Assembly (NCBI RefSeq): GCF_001542405.1
Contig: NZ_LNCD01000139.1
Span: forward strand, 1-64,000
Direction of reading: 5' to 3'
Length of the DNA stretch: 64,000 nucleotides
DNA from: Rhizobium altiplani
GTDB taxonomy: Bacteria > Pseudomonadota > Alphaproteobacteria > Rhizobiales > Rhizobiaceae
Below are positions 25,967 through 36,313 of this stretch, piece after piece. Below the pieces are notes generated by a model. That model searched no databases. It was not told the DNA's origin and saw only the letters and a program-made list of their open reading frames with translations. A program made the position numbers and the translations under genes. How positions within the stretch are numbered: position 1 is the stretch's first letter; each line of letters opens with the position of its first letter.

Positions 25967-26851
25967 ATGAGCGAAGCACATCCGCTGGACCACATCGTGC
26001 TGCCGGTTCCAAATATCAGGCTCTCACGCGAGCGTCTCGGAAAGCTGGGATTCACCGTCGCGCCCGACGCCCGGCACCCGTTTGGGACCGAGAATGCCTG
26101 CATATTCTTCGCCGACGAAACTTATCTGGAGCCTCTCGGGGTCGCTAATGCCGAACTGCATGAAGCTTCGGCGCAGAAAGGCAATGTCTTCACCGCGCGG
26201 GACCGTGCCTTTCGATTCCGATGTGGAGACGATGGCCTGTCTGCCGTGGTCTTTGCGACGGCGGATGCCGATCGCGACCATGCCCGATTTCTGTCCGAAA
26301 AGATCAATGGCGGCGAGATGCTGCAGTTCGAGCGGCCGATGAAGATGCCCGGTGGCTCGGAGGTGACGGCCGCATTCAAGCTCGCCTTTGCAGTTGACCT
26401 GCGCGCTCCCGATTTCTTTTTCTTCACATGCCAACGTGTCAACCCGCTGCCAGCCGACCGGAAAGCCCTGCAAGTGCATCCAAATGGGGTGGTTGGGATC
26501 GCAGAGATCGTGCTTGGGGCACCCGACCCCAAGGCGTTTGGACCATTCCTGCGCGCCGCCGCCCACAGCTTGGGAACGACCAATGAGGCCTTCGGTGTGA
26601 GTGTGACAACTCCGAATGCCAGAGTGAGTGTTCTCTCCCCGGATGGACTGGACGCCTACTTCGACATCCCTGCGCCTTCCGACGATCGCGGTCTGCGTGG
26701 TGTTGCCATCGTTTTCAAAGTCGGCGATCTCGCCGTGACAGAAGCGCAATTGGCTGCTAACGGGATGACCTATACGCGCAAGAACAATCGAATTCTGGTG
26801 AAGGCCGCGCCCGGACAGGGCGCTCTCTTCGCCTTCGAGGAGAAACGATGA
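25967..26851 (+). CDS. VOC family protein (glyoxalase-like domain)
   Basis: A 294-residue cytosolic protein of the vicinal-oxygen-chelate fold. The N-terminus HPLDHIVLPVPNIRLSRERL and GKLGFTVAPDARHPFGTENA are typical of the glyoxalase-like PF13468 group, and a second barrel half follows around residues 160-280 (GIAEIVLGAPDPKAFGPFL). The metal ligands and substrate cannot be assigned. ATG 25967 follows GGAGAAG; an earlier in-frame start at 25919 lies close to the lexA promoter. Its stop overlaps kdsA as ATGA, so the two are translated together. Confidence 0.85.
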   Translation: MSEAHPLDHIVLPVPNIRLSRERLGKLGFTVAPDARHPFGTENACIFFADETYLEPLGVANAELHEASAQKGNVFTARDRAFRFRCGDDGLSAVVFATADADRDHARFLSEKINGGEMLQFERPMKMPGGSEVTAAFKLAFAVDLRAPDFFFFTCQRVNPLPADRKALQVHPNGVVGIAEIVLGAPDPKAFGPFLRAAAHSLGTTNEAFGVSVTTPNARVSVLSPDGLDAYFDIPAPSDDRGLRGVAIVFKVGDLAVTEAQLAANGMTYTRKNNRILVKAAPGQGALFAFEEKR

Positions 26852-27693
26852 GCCAGACAAATTCCGAAGTCGTGGTCGGCGAAGGCGCCGGCCGCGTCAC
26901 CTTTTCGAATTCCGGCAAGCTGTCGCTGATTGCCGGGCCTTGTCAGATGGAGAGCCGCGAGCATGCCTTCATGGTCGCCGGTGTGCTGAAGGAACTCTGC
27001 GACAAGCTTGGTCTCGGCCTCGTCTACAAGTCCTCCTTTGACAAGGCGAACCGGACGTCGCTGTCAGCGCAGCGCGGTATCGGCCTCGAAACGGCGCTTG
27101 AAGTGTTCACCGATCTCAAGAAGGAATACGGCTTTCCTGTCCTGACCGACATTCATACCGAAGAGCAGTGTGCCGAGGTGGCCACTGTCGTCGACATCCT
27201 GCAGATCCCAGCTTTCCTCAGCCGTCAGACCGACCTGCTCGTTGCCGCCGCCAAGACCGGCCGCGTCATCAACGTCAAGAAGGGGCAGTTCCTCGCGCCC
27301 TGGGACATGAAGAACGTCCTCAACAAGCTGAATTCGAGCGGAAATCCGAACATCTTGCTTTGCGAACGCGGTGCTTCCTTCGGCTACAATACGCTGGTCT
27401 CCGACATGCGATCGCTGCCTATCATGGTGGCGATGGGCGCCCCCGTGGTCTTCGACGCCACGCATTCGGTCCAGCAGCCGGGCGGGCAGGGCGGTTCGAG
27501 CGGAGGGCAGCGCGAGTTCGTGGAGACGCTCGCGCGTGCGGCGGTCGCCGTCGGCGTCGCTGGCGTATTCGTGGAAACCCACGAAGATCCTGACAATGCG
27601 CCTTCGGATGGTCCCAACATGGTCTATCTGCGGGATATGCCGCGGCTTCTCGAAAAGCTGCTGGCCTTCGATGCGATTGCCAAGGCGGGATAA
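26848..27693 (+). CDS. kdsA: 3-deoxy-8-phosphooctulonate synthase (Kdo-8-phosphate synthase)
   Basis: Condenses arabinose 5-phosphate with PEP to Kdo-8-phosphate for the LPS inner core. The 281-residue TIM-barrel enzyme shows LIAGPCQMESREHAFMVA, YKSSFDKANRTS, PVLTDIHTEEQC, FLSRQTDLLVAAAKTG, VNVKKGQFLAPWDM-type lid residues and FDATHSVQQPGG. The segment LCERGASFGYNTLVSDMRSL is conserved. Asn in VNVKKGQF (rather than Cys near the N-terminus) suggests a metal-independent form, from family knowledge. Coupled to the VOC gene by a four-base overlap. Confidence 0.97.
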   Translation: MSQTNSEVVVGEGAGRVTFSNSGKLSLIAGPCQMESREHAFMVAGVLKELCDKLGLGLVYKSSFDKANRTSLSAQRGIGLETALEVFTDLKKEYGFPVLTDIHTEEQCAEVATVVDILQIPAFLSRQTDLLVAAAKTGRVINVKKGQFLAPWDMKNVLNKLNSSGNPNILLCERGASFGYNTLVSDMRSLPIMVAMGAPVVFDATHSVQQPGGQGGSSGGQREFVETLARAAVAVGVAGVFVETHEDPDNAPSDGPNMVYLRDMPRLLEKLLAFDAIAKAG

Positions 27694-27713
27694 ATGGATG
27701 GACGTGCTCGCCG

Positions 27714-29558
27714 TCAACCGGCGAGCGCCAACCTCGTCGTTGTGGAATATGCCGATCCTGCCGTCCTCTCCGTGCCTTCGAGAGCGAAGCGGGAGAGCAG
27801 GTGATTGAGGTGTAGCGCCTCGTTGCCAAGCTCGCGGCAGGCTGCGCTGGTTTCCTCCGCCATCGCGGCGTTTTGTTGGGTGACGCTGTCCATGGTGTTG
27901 ACGGCGGCATTGACCTCGACGAGCGCGGTCGTCTGTTCAGAGGAAGAGCGCACGATCGCCTCGATCAGCGTCGTCACCTTCAGCACCTGCTGATCGATAC
28001 TGTTCAAGGCTTCGCCGGTGCGGTTCACCAAGGCAACGCCGGTTGACACCTGACTGGACGAAGTCTCGACCAACTGCTTGATTTCCTTCGCCAGCTTGGC
28101 AGAGCGGCCGGCGAGGTCGCGCACTTCTTGCGCCACGACGGCAAAACCCTTTCCGGCCTCGCCTGCACGAGCGGCCTCAACACCAGCATTGAGCGCGAGC
28201 AAGTTGGTCTGGAAGGCGATCTCGTCGATGACGTTGATGATTTCGCCGATATGCACGGATGATGCTTCGATCTTCTCCATCGCAGCTACGGCCTCGTGTA
28301 CGACAGTTGCCGAATAGCTGGCGCTTTCCTTCGTCACCGTCATCATCGCGTTTGCTTCATGGGCGCGTTCCGACGAGTTTTTGACCGTAACCGTGATCTG
28401 ATCTAGCGCCGAGGCTGCCTGCTCCAGCGACGCGGCCTGATGTTCCGTTCGCCGGGCCAGATCGTCCGTGCTTGTTGCGATTTCGCTGGTGCCAGTCCTG
28501 ACCGTAGTGGTTGCTGTCGCTATATCCCTCATTGTGCCGGAAAGCGTGCGGACGCTCGAATTGAACTGCTCGCGTAGCCTCTCGTAATCTGGCGCGAATG
28601 CTTCGTTGAGCTGGACGGTGAGGTCGCCGCGGGAAAGACGGTCCAGGCCGCGGCTTAGGCTCACGATGATGCGTTCGCGGCCGGCATCCTCATCAGCCTT
28701 GGAGGCGGCCAGCGCTGCATCGCGCTGGGCTTGGGCCAGGCGCTCCGCATCCTGGTGTTCGCGGATTTTGTTCCGTTCTTGCGCCGATTCGCGGAACACC
28801 GTGACGGCGCGTGCCATTTCGCCAATTTCATCGACACGGTGGCTGAAGGGGACTTCCTTGGAATAGTCGCCGCCCGCCAGGATCGCCATGTAGTCGCGCA
28901 TCGCCGAAAGTGGCACGATGGCGCGCCGGCGGAAGGCGTAGAGGCCCCCAAGAAGCAGGCAAAGCGAGACCGCCGCAGATGCAATCGTGATCGCCGAGAG
29001 AATGCTTGTCTGTTCGGCCGCGTCTTTTTCAGCCTTTGCCAGGAAAGCGTTCGCCATATCAACGAGCTGGTTGACCGCCGTTTCGTGGATATGAAAATTT
29101 GTCGCAAGCTTCTCGAAGGCTGTCGGGATGACCGCAGAGTCGTGGTTAAGGATGGCGGGCGCGAGTTCGTCCTGCATCACCTTCCAGAACGTATCGCCTT
29201 TGATGAGGACGTCGTTCAGAAGCTTTTCCTTGAGGTCTGTGCTGAGCGCGGTTGCCTGCCAATACTTGCGGCGATCCTCATAGGCGGGCTTCAGGACATT
29301 CTGAATGCGGTCGATGTTCTTTCCGGCGACCTCCGGGCGCTGCACCGCCTCGAGTGCAAGCATGTAGGATTCAACGACATAGAGGGGCGGCGGCAGAATA
29401 TCGGCAACGAGATCCTTGCCGTAGACGATTTGCCGGTACATCTCGCCGTTCACGCGTAGCTTATTGAAGGCGTAGTTTTGTATGCCGATCGAAGCAATGA
29501 GCCCGGCGGCGACGACCACCGCGAAGATGGCAAGGCCTCGTGCAATATTGAGTTTCAT
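27714..29558 (-). CDS. Methyl-accepting chemotaxis protein
   Basis: A 614-residue transmembrane chemoreceptor. TM1 is at about residues 7-28, a helical periplasmic sensor region covers roughly 30-190, and TM2 is at about 190-212 (ITIASAAVSLCLLLGGLYAF). A HAMP domain follows (IVPLSAMRDYMAILAGGDYS, then DEIGEMARAV), a second HAMP-like stretch, and the signalling domain with the hairpin tip EIAFQTNLLALNAGVEAARA and EVRDLAGRSAKLAKEI. It ends without a CheR-binding pentapeptide. The ligand is unknown. Convergent with kdsA, divergent from eno; the ribosome site at ATG 29558 is weak. Confidence 0.93.
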   Translation of the reverse strand: MKLNIARGLAIFAVVVAAGLIASIGIQNYAFNKLRVNGEMYRQIVYGKDLVADILPPPLYVVESYMLALEAVQRPEVAGKNIDRIQNVLKPAYEDRRKYWQATALSTDLKEKLLNDVLIKGDTFWKVMQDELAPAILNHDSAVIPTAFEKLATNFHIHETAVNQLVDMANAFLAKAEKDAAEQTSILSAITIASAAVSLCLLLGGLYAFRRRAIVPLSAMRDYMAILAGGDYSKEVPFSHRVDEIGEMARAVTVFRESAQERNKIREHQDAERLAQAQRDAALAASKADEDAGRERIIVSLSRGLDRLSRGDLTVQLNEAFAPDYERLREQFNSSVRTLSGTMRDIATATTTVRTGTSEIATSTDDLARRTEHQAASLEQAASALDQITVTVKNSSERAHEANAMMTVTKESASYSATVVHEAVAAMEKIEASSVHIGEIINVIDEIAFQTNLLALNAGVEAARAGEAGKGFAVVAQEVRDLAGRSAKLAKEIKQLVETSSSQVSTGVALVNRTGEALNSIDQQVLKVTTLIEAIVRSSSEQTTALVEVNAAVNTMDSVTQQNAAMAEETSAACRELGNEALHLNHLLSRFALEGTERTAGSAYSTTTRLALAG

Positions 29559-29973
29559 CCTATGCCCCGTAAATTGTAATAGTGAACGACGTCGTTTCTG
29601 AAACCATTGGAAATTTTCGAGCAGCAGCTACGGATCGTGGCAGGCGGCTTGGCCGCATAAGGAAGCGCATCATGCAATAACGCCTGCCGAAGAAGTTGTT
29701 ATTTCCTTTCGGCCATTAACTATAAATGTGATTGGTTACTGGTCGATAAATTTGCAACCAGCTTGAAGATCAAAATTTATATTTCCAAAACTTCAGGTTT
29801 TGAAAGTTGATAAGCGTTGTCTCGAACCAACGGCCGGGGCGTGGCTTCAAAAGCCTGACATATTCACCCGTTAGGGCCGTGGCATGCCATCTGTCGTCAG
29901 TGTGGCATTGTAATTTGTGTGCCTTCGATTAAACAGGCTTCCAACGTTATCACCCACCGAGCAGGAAGAACCG
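29559..29973. other. Intergenic region between the chemoreceptor and eno
   Basis: No gene seen in these 415 bases. They must hold the divergent promoters of the chemoreceptor and eno. One short dyad, CAAAAC (29786-29791)-TTCAG-GTTTTG (29797-29802), lies in an AT-rich part. AGGAAG just before 29974 is the eno ribosome site. Confidence 0.6.
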
Positions 29974-31248
29974 ATGACTGCAATTACCGACATTATCGCC
30001 CGCGAGATTCTCGACAGCCGTGGCAATCCGACTGTCGAAGTCGATGTCTATCTCGAAGACGGCAGCATGGGCCGTGCGGCGGTGCCGTCGGGCGCTTCCA
30101 CCGGTGCTCACGAAGCTGTTGAAGTTCGCGATGGTGGCAATCGCTATCTCGGCAAGGGTGTTGAAAAGGCTGTCGAAGCCGCCAACACCGAAATCTTTGA
30201 CGCGATCGGCGGCATTGATGCCGAAAACCAGATCCAGATCGACAACATCATGATCGAACTGGACGGCACGCCGAACAAGTCGCGCCTCGGCGCCAACGCC
30301 ATCCTCGGCGTATCGCTCGCGGTTGCCAAGGCTGCTGCCCAGGCTGCCGGCCTGCCGCTCTACCGTTATGTCGGTGGCGCCAGCGCCCACCTGCTGCCGG
30401 TCCCGATGATGAACATCATCAACGGTGGCGCGCATGCCGATAACCCGATCGACTTCCAGGAGTTCATGATCCTGCCGGTCGGCGCCGATTCCATTCGCGA
30501 AGCCGTTCGCATGGGTTCGGAAGTTTTCCACGTCCTCAAGAAGGAACTGTCGGCTCAGGGCCACAACACCAACGTCGGCGACGAAGGCGGCTTCGCACCG
30601 GGCCTGAAGAGCGCCCCTGAAGCCCTCGACTTCATCATGAAGTCGATCGAGAAAGCCGGCTACAAGCCTGGAGACGATATCTGCCTTGGCCTCGATTGCG
30701 CCTCGACGGAATTCTTCAAGGATGGCAAGTACGTTCTCGAAGGCGAAGGCCGCACGCTGGAGCCGGGCGCCATGGCAGAATACCTCGCGCAGCTCGCGGG
30801 CCAGTATCCGATCGTCTCGATCGAAGACGGCATGGCCGAGGACGATTGGGACGGCTGGAAGGCGCTGACCGATCTCGCTGGCAAGAAGGTTCAACTGGTC
30901 GGCGATGATCTCTTCGTCACCAACTCGGCTCGCCTGCGCGACGGCATCAAGATGGGCGTCGCCAACTCGATCCTCATCAAGGTTAACCAGATCGGCTCGC
31001 TGACGGAAACGCTCGATGCCGTCAACACCGCGCACAAGGCAGCCTACACCGCCGTCATGTCGCACCGTTCGGGCGAAACCGAAGATTCGACGATTGCCGA
31101 TCTGGCGGTTGCCACCAACTGCGGTCAGATTAAGACCGGCTCGCTGTCGCGCTCGGACCGCCTCGCCAAGTACAACCAGCTGATCCGCATCGAAGAAGGT
31201 CTTGGCCCGCAGGCCCGCTATGCCGGTCGCTCGATCATCCGCGGCTAA
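29974..31248 (+). CDS. eno: Enolase
   Basis: Converts 2-phosphoglycerate to PEP, and can scaffold the RNA degradosome. The 424-residue protein shows ILDSRGNPTVEVDV, AVPSGASTGAHEAVE (mobile loop), GGAHADNPIDFQEFMI, SIEDGMAEDDWDGW (metal-binding residues), VGDDLFVTN, LIKVNQIGSLTETLDA (catalytic Lys, signature) and SHRSGETED. ATG 29974 has AGGAAG at good spacing. A strong terminator follows at 31273. Confidence 0.98.
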   Translation: MTAITDIIAREILDSRGNPTVEVDVYLEDGSMGRAAVPSGASTGAHEAVEVRDGGNRYLGKGVEKAVEAANTEIFDAIGGIDAENQIQIDNIMIELDGTPNKSRLGANAILGVSLAVAKAAAQAAGLPLYRYVGGASAHLLPVPMMNIINGGAHADNPIDFQEFMILPVGADSIREAVRMGSEVFHVLKKELSAQGHNTNVGDEGGFAPGLKSAPEALDFIMKSIEKAGYKPGDDICLGLDCASTEFFKDGKYVLEGEGRTLEPGAMAEYLAQLAGQYPIVSIEDGMAEDDWDGWKALTDLAGKKVQLVGDDLFVTNSARLRDGIKMGVANSILIKVNQIGSLTETLDAVNTAHKAAYTAVMSHRSGETEDSTIADLAVATNCGQIKTGSLSRSDRLAKYNQLIRIEEGLGPQARYAGRSIIRG

Positions 31249-31272
31249 TTGCGCCTGATTTCAACCACTTCG

Positions 31273-31302
31273 ACCCGCGCCTTCGGAAGGCGCGGGTTTT
31301 TT
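31273..31302 (+). terminator. Rho-independent terminator of eno
   Basis: ACCCGCGCCTT (31273-31283), loop CGG, AAGGCGCGGGT (31287-31297) and a run of T to 31302. Perfect 11-base stem. Confidence 0.95.
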
Positions 31303-31389
31303 CTTGCCCGATTTTTCATAGTCAACGGACAGTTAATCTCTGCCCGGTAGTCTTGAGCGCATCGAGGTAATGCGTTCGAGCGTGCGTTT

Positions 31390-31710
31390 ATGTGGACAAA
31401 GCATCACAAGAAGAAAAAGATCGGTCGTTTCGTGGTTCCCGCGATGACGGTCGCGTTTCTCTCCTACTTCGGCTATCATTGCATTCATGGTGATTACGGT
31501 CTGCGGGCAACCGAGGGGTTCGAGCGCCAGCGGATAGCGCGCGAAAGGGAGTTGGCGGTTCTGAAAGGCAAGCGCGAGCATCTTGAAAAGCAGGTCGCGC
31601 TGCTGAGCGACGGTTCGATGGACAAGGACATGCTGGACGAGAAAGCGCGTCTTCAGCTTAATGTTTCTCGCGCCGATGAGATCGTCATATTCAATCACTA
31701 TTCGAATTAA
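31390..31710 (+). CDS. Septum formation initiator (FtsB/DivIC family)
   Basis: A 106-residue bitopic membrane protein of the divisome. A basic N-terminus (MWTKHHKKKKIGRF) precedes one transmembrane helix (about residues 14-32), followed by a periplasmic coiled coil (FERQRIARERELAVLKGKRE) and the family tail DKDMLDEKARLQLNVSRADE. It links FtsL and FtsQ in other bacteria. The gene sits between eno and pdhA, as is common in this order. The ribosome site is weak. Confidence 0.88.
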   Translation: MWTKHHKKKKIGRFVVPAMTVAFLSYFGYHCIHGDYGLRATEGFERQRIARERELAVLKGKREHLEKQVALLSDGSMDKDMLDEKARLQLNVSRADEIVIFNHYSN

Positions 31711-31744
31711 CCGAAATTCAGTTAATCGATATAAAGCGTTATTT

Positions 31745-31815
31745 ATCAGTGATTTACTGATGAATACGAGCCATGCATTTATGGCATTGCTGTGGCTAAA
31801 TTTCTTCCCTATGGT
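31745..31815 (+). promoter_or_regulatory. Candidate pdhA promoter with two dyads
   Basis: ATCAGT-GATTT-ACTGAT (31745-31761) and GCCAT-GCATTT-ATGGC (31770-31785) are perfect inverted repeats. Just after them -35-like TTGCTG (31787-31792) and -10-like TATGGT (31810-31815) are 17 bases apart, some 40 bases before the pdhA ATG. The dyads may be operators; the assignment is inference. Confidence 0.45.
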
Positions 31816-31856
31816 GTGCGCCACCAAAGAACCGACAAACCCATAGGGAGGGTTGA

Positions 31857-32903
31857 ATGGCGCCGCGAAAAACCGCGACCGTTTCCAGCCGTAAAACTAG
31901 CGCAAAGCCGGCAAACAAGGCCTCGAATGGTGGTCCTGTCGCTGATTTCACGCGCGACGAGGAGCTCAAGGCCTACCGCGAAATGCTGCTGATCCGCCGC
32001 TTCGAAGAGAAGGCCGGGCAGCTCTACGGCATGGGCTTCATTGGCGGCTTCTGTCACCTCTACATCGGTCAGGAAGCCGTCGTCGTCGGCATGCAGATGG
32101 CGCAGAAAGAAGGCGATCAGGTTATCACCGCCTATCGCGATCACGGCCATATGTTGGCGACCGGCATGAGCGCGCGTGGCGTCATGGCCGAACTGACCGG
32201 CCGCCGTAGCGGTTATTCGCGTGGCAAGGGCGGCTCGATGCACATGTTCTCGAAAGAGAAACATTTTTACGGCGGTCACGGCATCGTCGGCGCCCAGGTT
32301 TCGCTCGGAACGGGTCTCGCTTTCGCCAATCGCTACCGCGGCAATGACAGCGTTTCCGTCGCTTACTTCGGTGACGGTGCTGCGAACCAGGGCCAGGTCT
32401 ACGAGAGCTTCAACATGGCTGCTCTCTGGAAGCTCCCGATCATCTACATCGTCGAAAACAACCGTTACGCCATGGGCACCTCGACTGCCCGCGCGACCGC
32501 GCAGTCGAACTACTCCCTGCGTGGCTCCGGCTTCGGCATCCCCGGCATCCAGGTCGATGGCATGGATGTCCGCGCCGTAAAGGCCGCAGCCGACGAAGCC
32601 CTCGAGCATTGCCGCTCCGGCAAGGGTCCGATCATCCTCGAGATGCTGACCTACCGCTATCGCGGTCACTCGATGTCCGACCCGGCGAAGTACCGCACGA
32701 AGGAAGAAGTGCAGAAGATGCGCTCCGAGCAGGATCCGATCGAGCAGGTGCGTGCGCGCCTCCTTGAGAAGGGTTGGGCCTCGGAAGACGATCTGAAGGC
32801 GATCGACAAGGATGTCCGCGATGTCGTTGCCGACAGCGCCGACTTCGCCCAGTCCGATCCGGAGCCGGATGCATCCGAGCTCTACACTGACATTCTGCTC
32901 TAA
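31857..32903 (+). CDS. pdhA: Pyruvate dehydrogenase E1 component, alpha subunit
   Basis: Thiamine-diphosphate-dependent decarboxylation of pyruvate, with PdhB. The 348-residue protein has a low-complexity N-terminus (residues 1-35), the FIGGFCHLYIGQEAVVVGM block, RGKGGSMHMFSKEKHFYGGHGIVGAQ and the ThDP-binding motif GDGAANQGQVYESFNMA ending in IVENN. The phosphorylation-loop-like YRYRGHSMSDP is present. GGGAGGG lies upstream of ATG 31857. It starts the pdhA-pdhB-pdhC operon; pdhB follows after 17 bases. Confidence 0.97.
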   Translation: MAPRKTATVSSRKTSAKPANKASNGGPVADFTRDEELKAYREMLLIRRFEEKAGQLYGMGFIGGFCHLYIGQEAVVVGMQMAQKEGDQVITAYRDHGHMLATGMSARGVMAELTGRRSGYSRGKGGSMHMFSKEKHFYGGHGIVGAQVSLGTGLAFANRYRGNDSVSVAYFGDGAANQGQVYESFNMAALWKLPIIYIVENNRYAMGTSTARATAQSNYSLRGSGFGIPGIQVDGMDVRAVKAAADEALEHCRSGKGPIILEMLTYRYRGHSMSDPAKYRTKEEVQKMRSEQDPIEQVRARLLEKGWASEDDLKAIDKDVRDVVADSADFAQSDPEPDASELYTDILL

Positions 32904-32920
32904 TCGGGGAGGGACGACCC

Positions 32921-34303
<1,383 letters not shown>

Positions 34304-34321
34304 CAAGGGGAGGGTATTTCG

Positions 34322-35650
34322 ATGCCTATCAACATCACGATGCCTGCCCTCTCTCCGACGATGGAAGAAGGCAATCTGGCCAAGTGGCTCGTCAAGGAAG
34401 GCGACACGGTCAAGTCGGGCGACATCATTGCGGAAATCGAAACCGACAAGGCAACGATGGAAGTCGAAGCCGTCGATGAGGGGACGGTTGCCAAGATCGT
34501 CGTTCCTGCCGGCACGGAAGGCGTCAAGGTCAATGCCTTGATCGCCGTGCTTGCTGCCGATGGCGAAGATGTATCCGCTGCTGCAAGCGGTGCAGGCTCT
34601 GCCGCACCGGCGCCGAAGGCTGCTGAAGCCCCGAAGACGGAAGCAGCGCCGGCAGCACCGGCTCCGGCTGCTGCCGCACCGGTTCCTGCAGCGGCTCCCG
34701 CAGGCGGAAATCGCACCTTCTCCTCGCCGCTTGCGCGTCGACTCGCCAAGGAATCCGGTATCGATCTCTCGGCCATATCAGGCTCCGGCCCTCACGGCCG
34801 CGTTGTCAAGAGCGATGTCGAAGCGGCCGTGTCAGGTGGTGGTGCAAAGGCTGCTCCGGCTGCTGCTGCTCCGCAGGCTGCCGCACCGGCTCCTGCTGCA
34901 GCCCCGAAGGGCGCATCGGACGAGAGCGTTCTCAAGCTGTTCGAACCGGGCTCTTACGAGCTCGTGCCGCATGATGGCATGCGCAAGGTCATCGCCAAGC
35001 GCCTCGTCGAGTCCAAGCAGACTGTGCCGCACTTCTACGTCACCGTGGATTGCGAGCTCGATGCACTGATGTCTCTGCGTGCCCAGCTGAACGATGCCGC
35101 TCCCCGCAAGGATGGTGCGCCGTCCTACAAGCTGTCGGTCAACGATATGGTCATCAAGGCTATGGCGCTGGCTCTGCGCGATGTTCCGGATGCGAACGTC
35201 TCCTGGACCGAAGCCAACATGGTCAAGCACAAGCACGCCGATGTCGGCGTTGCCGTCTCGATCCCTGGCGGCCTGATCACCCCGATCATCCGCAAGGCCG
35301 AGGAGAAGACCCTGTCGGCCATCTCCAACGAGATGCGTGATCTCGGCAAGCGCGCCAAGGATCGCAAGCTGAAGCCCGAAGAATACCAAGGCGGAACCAG
35401 CTCGGTCTCCAACATGGGCATGATGGGCGTCAAGCAGTTCGCAGCCGTCATCAACCCGCCGCATGCAACGATCCTCGCAGTCGGCGCGGGCGAGCAGCGC
35501 CCCGTCGTCAAGAACGGCCAGCTGGCTGTCGCAACCGTGATGACGGTCACGCTGTCGACCGACCATCGCTGCGTCGACGGCGCGCTTGGTGCGGAACTGC
35601 TGCAGGCGTTCAAGGGCTACATCGAAAATCCGATGGGTATGCTCGTCTGA
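34322..35650 (+). CDS. pdhC: Pyruvate dehydrogenase E2, dihydrolipoamide acetyltransferase
   Basis: Transfers acetyl from lipoate to CoA and forms the core of the complex. The 442-residue protein has one lipoyl domain (about 1-80), an Ala/Pro linker, the E1/E3-binding domain (about 135-172, SPLARRLAKESGIDLSAISG) , a second Ala/Pro linker and the catalytic domain (about 205-442) ending with the active-site motif STDHRCVDGALGAELL. GGGGAGGG precedes ATG 34322, 18 bases after pdhB. Confidence 0.97.
   Translation: MPINITMPALSPTMEEGNLAKWLVKEGDTVKSGDIIAEIETDKATMEVEAVDEGTVAKIVVPAGTEGVKVNALIAVLAADGEDVSAAASGAGSAAPAPKAAEAPKTEAAPAAPAPAAAAPVPAAAPAGGNRTFSSPLARRLAKESGIDLSAISGSGPHGRVVKSDVEAAVSGGGAKAAPAAAAPQAAAPAPAAAPKGASDESVLKLFEPGSYELVPHDGMRKVIAKRLVESKQTVPHFYVTVDCELDALMSLRAQLNDAAPRKDGAPSYKLSVNDMVIKAMALALRDVPDANVSWTEANMVKHKHADVGVAVSIPGGLITPIIRKAEEKTLSAISNEMRDLGKRAKDRKLKPEEYQGGTSSVSNMGMMGVKQFAAVINPPHATILAVGAGEQRPVVKNGQLAVATVMTVTLSTDHRCVDGALGAELLQAFKGYIENPMGMLV
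34433..34479 (+). repeat. 47-base direct repeat, copy 2 (pdhC lipoyl domain)
   Basis: Second copy of the block at 33032-33078, 1401 bases downstream in the same orientation and phase. Confidence 0.9.
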
Positions 35651-35669
35651 GACCGGAGCGGAGGCGGAA

Positions 35670-36311
35670 ATGACGAAGACCGTTCTTTGCTATGGTGACT
35701 CGCTGACTTGGGGCTATGACGCCGACACGATCGGACGTCATGCCTACAAGGATCGTTGGCCAAGTGCGCTTCAGGCGGCACTCGGCAACGAAGTGCGGAT
35801 CATCGCTGAAGGATTGAATGGGCGAACCACCGCCTTCGACGACCATCTCGCCGACTGCGACCGGAATGGCGCACGCATCCTTCCGACGATTCTGCAGAGC
35901 CATGCGCCGATTGATCTCGTCATTTTGCTGCTCGGCACCAACGACATGAAGCCTGTCGTGGCGGGTTCGGCCTTTGCCGCCTGCCAGGGCATCGCCCGGC
36001 TGGTGCGGTTGATCCGCAACCATGCCTGGCCCTTCGAATTCGACGGTCCGGACATCCTGATTGTCGCGCCGCCGAAGGTGCGTGAGACGGCAAACGTGCC
36101 ATTTGCGGCATCGTTCGTCGGCGCTATCGAGGAGTCGGCAAAGCTTCCGACCCTTTATCGTGATCTCGCGGACGAGCTCGGCTGCGGCTTCTTCGACGGC
36201 AATTCAGTGGCGAAGACGACACCTCTCGACGGTATTCACCTCGACGCTGAAAATACCCGCGCTCTCGGGCGCGGCATGGAATCGACTGTGCGGATGATGC
36301 TGGGGCTTTGA
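35670..36311 (+). CDS. SGNH/GDSL family hydrolase
   Basis: A 213-residue SGNH-fold esterase-like enzyme. Block I is VLCYGDSLTWGYDAD (nucleophile Ser), block III LLLGTNDMKP (Gly-x-Asn), and block V DGIHLDAENTRALG (Asp-x-x-His). The protein resembles rhizobial arylesterases of this family and lacks a signal peptide. The substrate is unknown. It starts 19 bases after pdhC with GGAGGCGG upstream, so it is likely cotranscribed with the pyruvate dehydrogenase genes; its stop precedes the next gene by two bases. Confidence 0.88.
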   Translation: MTKTVLCYGDSLTWGYDADTIGRHAYKDRWPSALQAALGNEVRIIAEGLNGRTTAFDDHLADCDRNGARILPTILQSHAPIDLVILLLGTNDMKPVVAGSAFAACQGIARLVRLIRNHAWPFEFDGPDILIVAPPKVRETANVPFAASFVGAIEESAKLPTLYRDLADELGCGFFDGNSVAKTTPLDGIHLDAENTRALGRGMESTVRMMLGL

Positions 36312-36313
36312 GC

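Noticed and set aside
25768..26103. N-terminal extension of lexA
   Set aside because: The extra stretch covers the LexA box and promoter; family homology starts at ATG 25767.
29786..29802. CAAAAC-TTCAG-GTTTTG dyad before eno as an operator
   Set aside because: Short, AT-rich and without nearby promoter elements; could occur by chance.
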